A DNA stretch of 64,000 bases from Puffinus mauretanicus (Eukaryota > Chordata > Aves > Procellariiformes > Procellariidae): assembly GCA_023333565.1 (NCBI GenBank), contig JAJKFH010001865.1, forward strand, positions 5,518,001-5,582,000, given 5' to 3'. Positions 62,108 through 64,000 of this stretch are shown piece by piece (position 1 is the stretch's first letter; the number at the start of each line of letters is the position of its first letter). Made by a program: the position numbers and the translations under genes. The notes under the pieces are model-generated. The model did no database searches. It saw only the letters and a program-made list of their open reading frames with translations, and was not told the origin of the DNA.

Positions 62108-64000
62108 ACTACTTCTGAACTCCCTCAATAACATGTCTGTAAGTAGAATTAAAAGGATCAACCCTGAAGATAACCAGAAACAGAGATCAGCTAAAATGAC
62201 TTTTTTCTTGTTTTCCGTTTTGTTTTTTTTTTGCCTTGGGGGAAATTGGAGATCTTTGAAAATAATATTGCGTATTATTTTTACTGTAGTCACATATAAA
62301 CAATAGATATTAATACAAACATATTTACCCTATTGCAAGGCTGCTATAATTGGTTTCTGCATGCTAATGATCCTTTCCCTATTAAACCCTGAGTTGCAAA
62401 GACAACTATAAGAATGACATTTCAGAAGATTTTGCAGAATCTTGGAAGATTTTTGTCCCCTTCCTAGGAAAATGTGGTACAGATTTAGGTATCTTTATAT
62501 TTCATAATTAAACACTGAAGAACTGGAATTATCTTAAGGTCCAAAGAAACTGATCAAAATTCCGTGAAATCAATCAACCAACTTCTACTGATTTACAACA
62601 GGCCCTAAAAGGTCTTGCTTAAAACAGGTCCTAAAAGAAGGATGAAATAGATTTTTTGATAAATAAGAAAGAAATATATTGTTTGATAAAGAGAATCTGT
62701 ACTGCATGAATTTCATTTAAAAATCAGCTAATGATAGAAAAATAATTATTTCAGCTAAAGAAGACATATGGTTCTCAGTTTATGGAAAGATCTTTTCTGG
62801 TACTCTATTACTAGGAGTAGTAGACAAAATCATATACAAGATGGCTATCAATTTGTAAAGAATTACATTTAATTGACAGATAACTGCACATTTTATTTTC
62901 ATATAGTTTATTTTCTCCAGGTGCCTGATCGTCACTGAGCCGCATTACGAAAACCCAGGAGACACACAGAGCATAACAGAAAATACTAATTGGGACTTCT
63001 GATAGACAAAAGCCTTTTAAATTCTCACTACGTCCTTAGTAAGCAAGAAACACACAATATCGTCTGCTATCAAAACTGAATCTGCTTCAGTGGCTTTATT
63101 TAATGCTCCATTATAAAACTGGTAATAAAGAAGGTAAGATGCCTGATTCATCCTAAGTGATGTGTTATATGAAGATTAGTCAAATTTCAGAGAAAAATAG
63201 TTTGGGTGCTGAATGGAAGAAAAATGTCTTATTGTCTCTACTCTAAGTAATACATAATTACCCTCTGTGTCCTCTGGTTTAATTCTCACATGTTCATATG
63301 ACTCTTTTTATAAACATATTAATTTCATAAATTCATGCACATCACAATTTCTTCAGAGTCACCCTACTGAATAGATCTTACCCTTTTCCCTTACTTTTTA
63401 GAAAGTTTTTTAAAGACAATCTTTAAGTGATTTCTCTCTCCAGATTACTATTCAGGGTACTTGCATTTCTGGAAAGCAGCATCAGAATTTTGAACATAGA
63501 GAAAAATCAAACTTCATTGCAGCAATTTTCCCATATGGGGAAAAAGGCTAAGGCAGGGCAGGGCACCTGCCCTGTGTCCTTAACAAAATAGAAATGTTCT
63601 TTGATGCTTCAGCTACTGCCAGCAATAACACAGAAAGAAAAGCTGCAAGATAGTCAAAAGCCTAACTTTAGCATCTTGGGAGTTTGTGTAGTTCTTATCT
63701 GCCCACTTAGGTTACGTGGAGTCTCTAAACCTCTTCCAAGGAAATCTGTACAGGTAATGTAGCGCAGAAGTAGCAATCTTCATAACCTTTCTGCTTATTT
63801 ACATGAAAAAAGTACCAACTCATCTCCCTGGTGAAGAGATCACACCATCAATAGAAGTAACAGCTCAGGCATAGATGTATGTCAAAAACAAAAGAAAATT
63901 ATAAATGTATATCACAACCTAAGCCTTCAAATAATGAGTCCTGTAAGGCTCAATTTTTTTATATCCTGAGAATACAGCTAATGCAGGAGACAAATATCTG

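Larger units (their letters stand above)
1..64000 (-). other. RAP1GDS1: RAP1GDS1 (SmgGDS) gene body, partial at both ends
   Basis: The whole window lies inside one transcription unit on the minus strand. Ten exons in the right order and phase encode an all-helical armadillo-repeat protein that matches vertebrate SmgGDS almost residue for residue, with marks such as MGVIPTLVKLLGIHCQNAAL, VLAPLAEN and EMPPVQFKLLGTLRMLIDAQ. The family protein is cytosolic and nuclear. It promotes GDP release from RhoA/RhoC and chaperones newly made GTPases that have polybasic tails before and after prenylation. All splice sites are GT-AG, with no frameshift or internal stop, so this is the functional multi-exon gene and not a retrocopy. 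Exon 1 with the ATG is missing on the right; about 170 C-terminal codons and the 3' UTR are missing on the left. Confidence 0.97.
53717..64000 (-). other. RAP1GDS1: Intron 1, 3' part
   Basis: At least 10.3 kb of the first intron is present. No CpG island, promoter or ATGG-plus-GT exon end was seen, so exon 1 lies beyond the right edge. It contains an old CR1 3' end in forward orientation (60550-61195), a possible reverse CR1 end (58728-58925), a T-run (about 62083-62107) and an A-run near 55360. The frames of 60-115 codons scattered through it have no recognisable homology. Confidence 0.88.

Noticed and set aside
1..64000. CRISPR array, prokaryotic operon, phage, or integrated virus
   Set aside because: No regularly spaced repeats, no dense long ORFs with ribosome binding sites, and no gag/pol/env-like or phage-like proteins. 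The split-gene structure is plainly vertebrate.
1..64000. tRNA, snRNA or other known small RNA genes
   Set aside because: I searched by eye for B-box-like GGTTCGANNCC and U6-type starts and found none. C/D-box-like words occur but not in a supportable pair.
53717..64000. Exon 1 or the promoter of RAP1GDS1 in the right-hand 10 kb
   Set aside because: No CpG island and no ATGG followed by a good donor on the minus strand was found there, so exon 1 must lie further right.

Overview
The window is vertebrate nuclear DNA and is filled by one gene, RAP1GDS1 (SmgGDS, the armadillo-repeat exchange factor and chaperone for Rho/Rap/Ras GTPases), read on the minus strand. Ten consecutive coding exons were placed to the base, from exon 2 at 53.6-53.7 kb down to exon 11 at 0.36-0.49 kb. 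Joined, they give 1,299 coding bases, about residues 2-435 of a protein that is 607 residues long in human. The promoter and exon 1 (start codon) lie to the right of the window. The last ~170 codons and the 3' UTR lie to the left. Exon numbers assume one upstream exon that carries the ATG.

The organism is probably a bird, or failing that another sauropsid. The protein is very close to the mammalian one, but the introns are compact. There are no Alu, B1 or L1 elements. The best recognisable interspersed repeat is an old CR1 LINE 3' end (60.55-61.2 kb), with a few heavily decayed MIR/CORE-SINE-like pieces. The sequence is AT-rich and CpG-poor, with no CpG island. The species cannot be settled from this sequence alone.

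Layout from left to right: end of intron 11 (1-359); exon 11; intron 10; exons 10, 9 and 8 close together at 2.0-3.1 kb; exon 7 at 5.8 kb; exon 6 at 8.4 kb; exon 5 alone at 16.7 kb; exon 4 at 31.0 kb; exon 3 at 35.8 kb; the 17.7 kb intron 2; exon 2 at 53.6 kb; and at least 10.3 kb of intron 1 to the end of the window. Every exon has a length divisible by three and every intron interrupts a codon after its first base, so each ARM-sized exon can be skipped in frame. Exon 5 is 147 bp (49 codons), exactly the difference between the known 607- and 558-residue isoforms, and it has the weakest donor of the set. Exon 2 has a tandem NAGNAG acceptor that would switch the N-terminus between MAD... and MD....

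No second established gene, RNA gene, provirus or prokaryote-type system was found. The least explained items are a 75-bp exon-like segment on the opposite strand at 9924-9998 and two small, frame-compatible exon-like segments in intron 2. These are hypotheses only. Nothing in the window amounts to a previously undescribed system.
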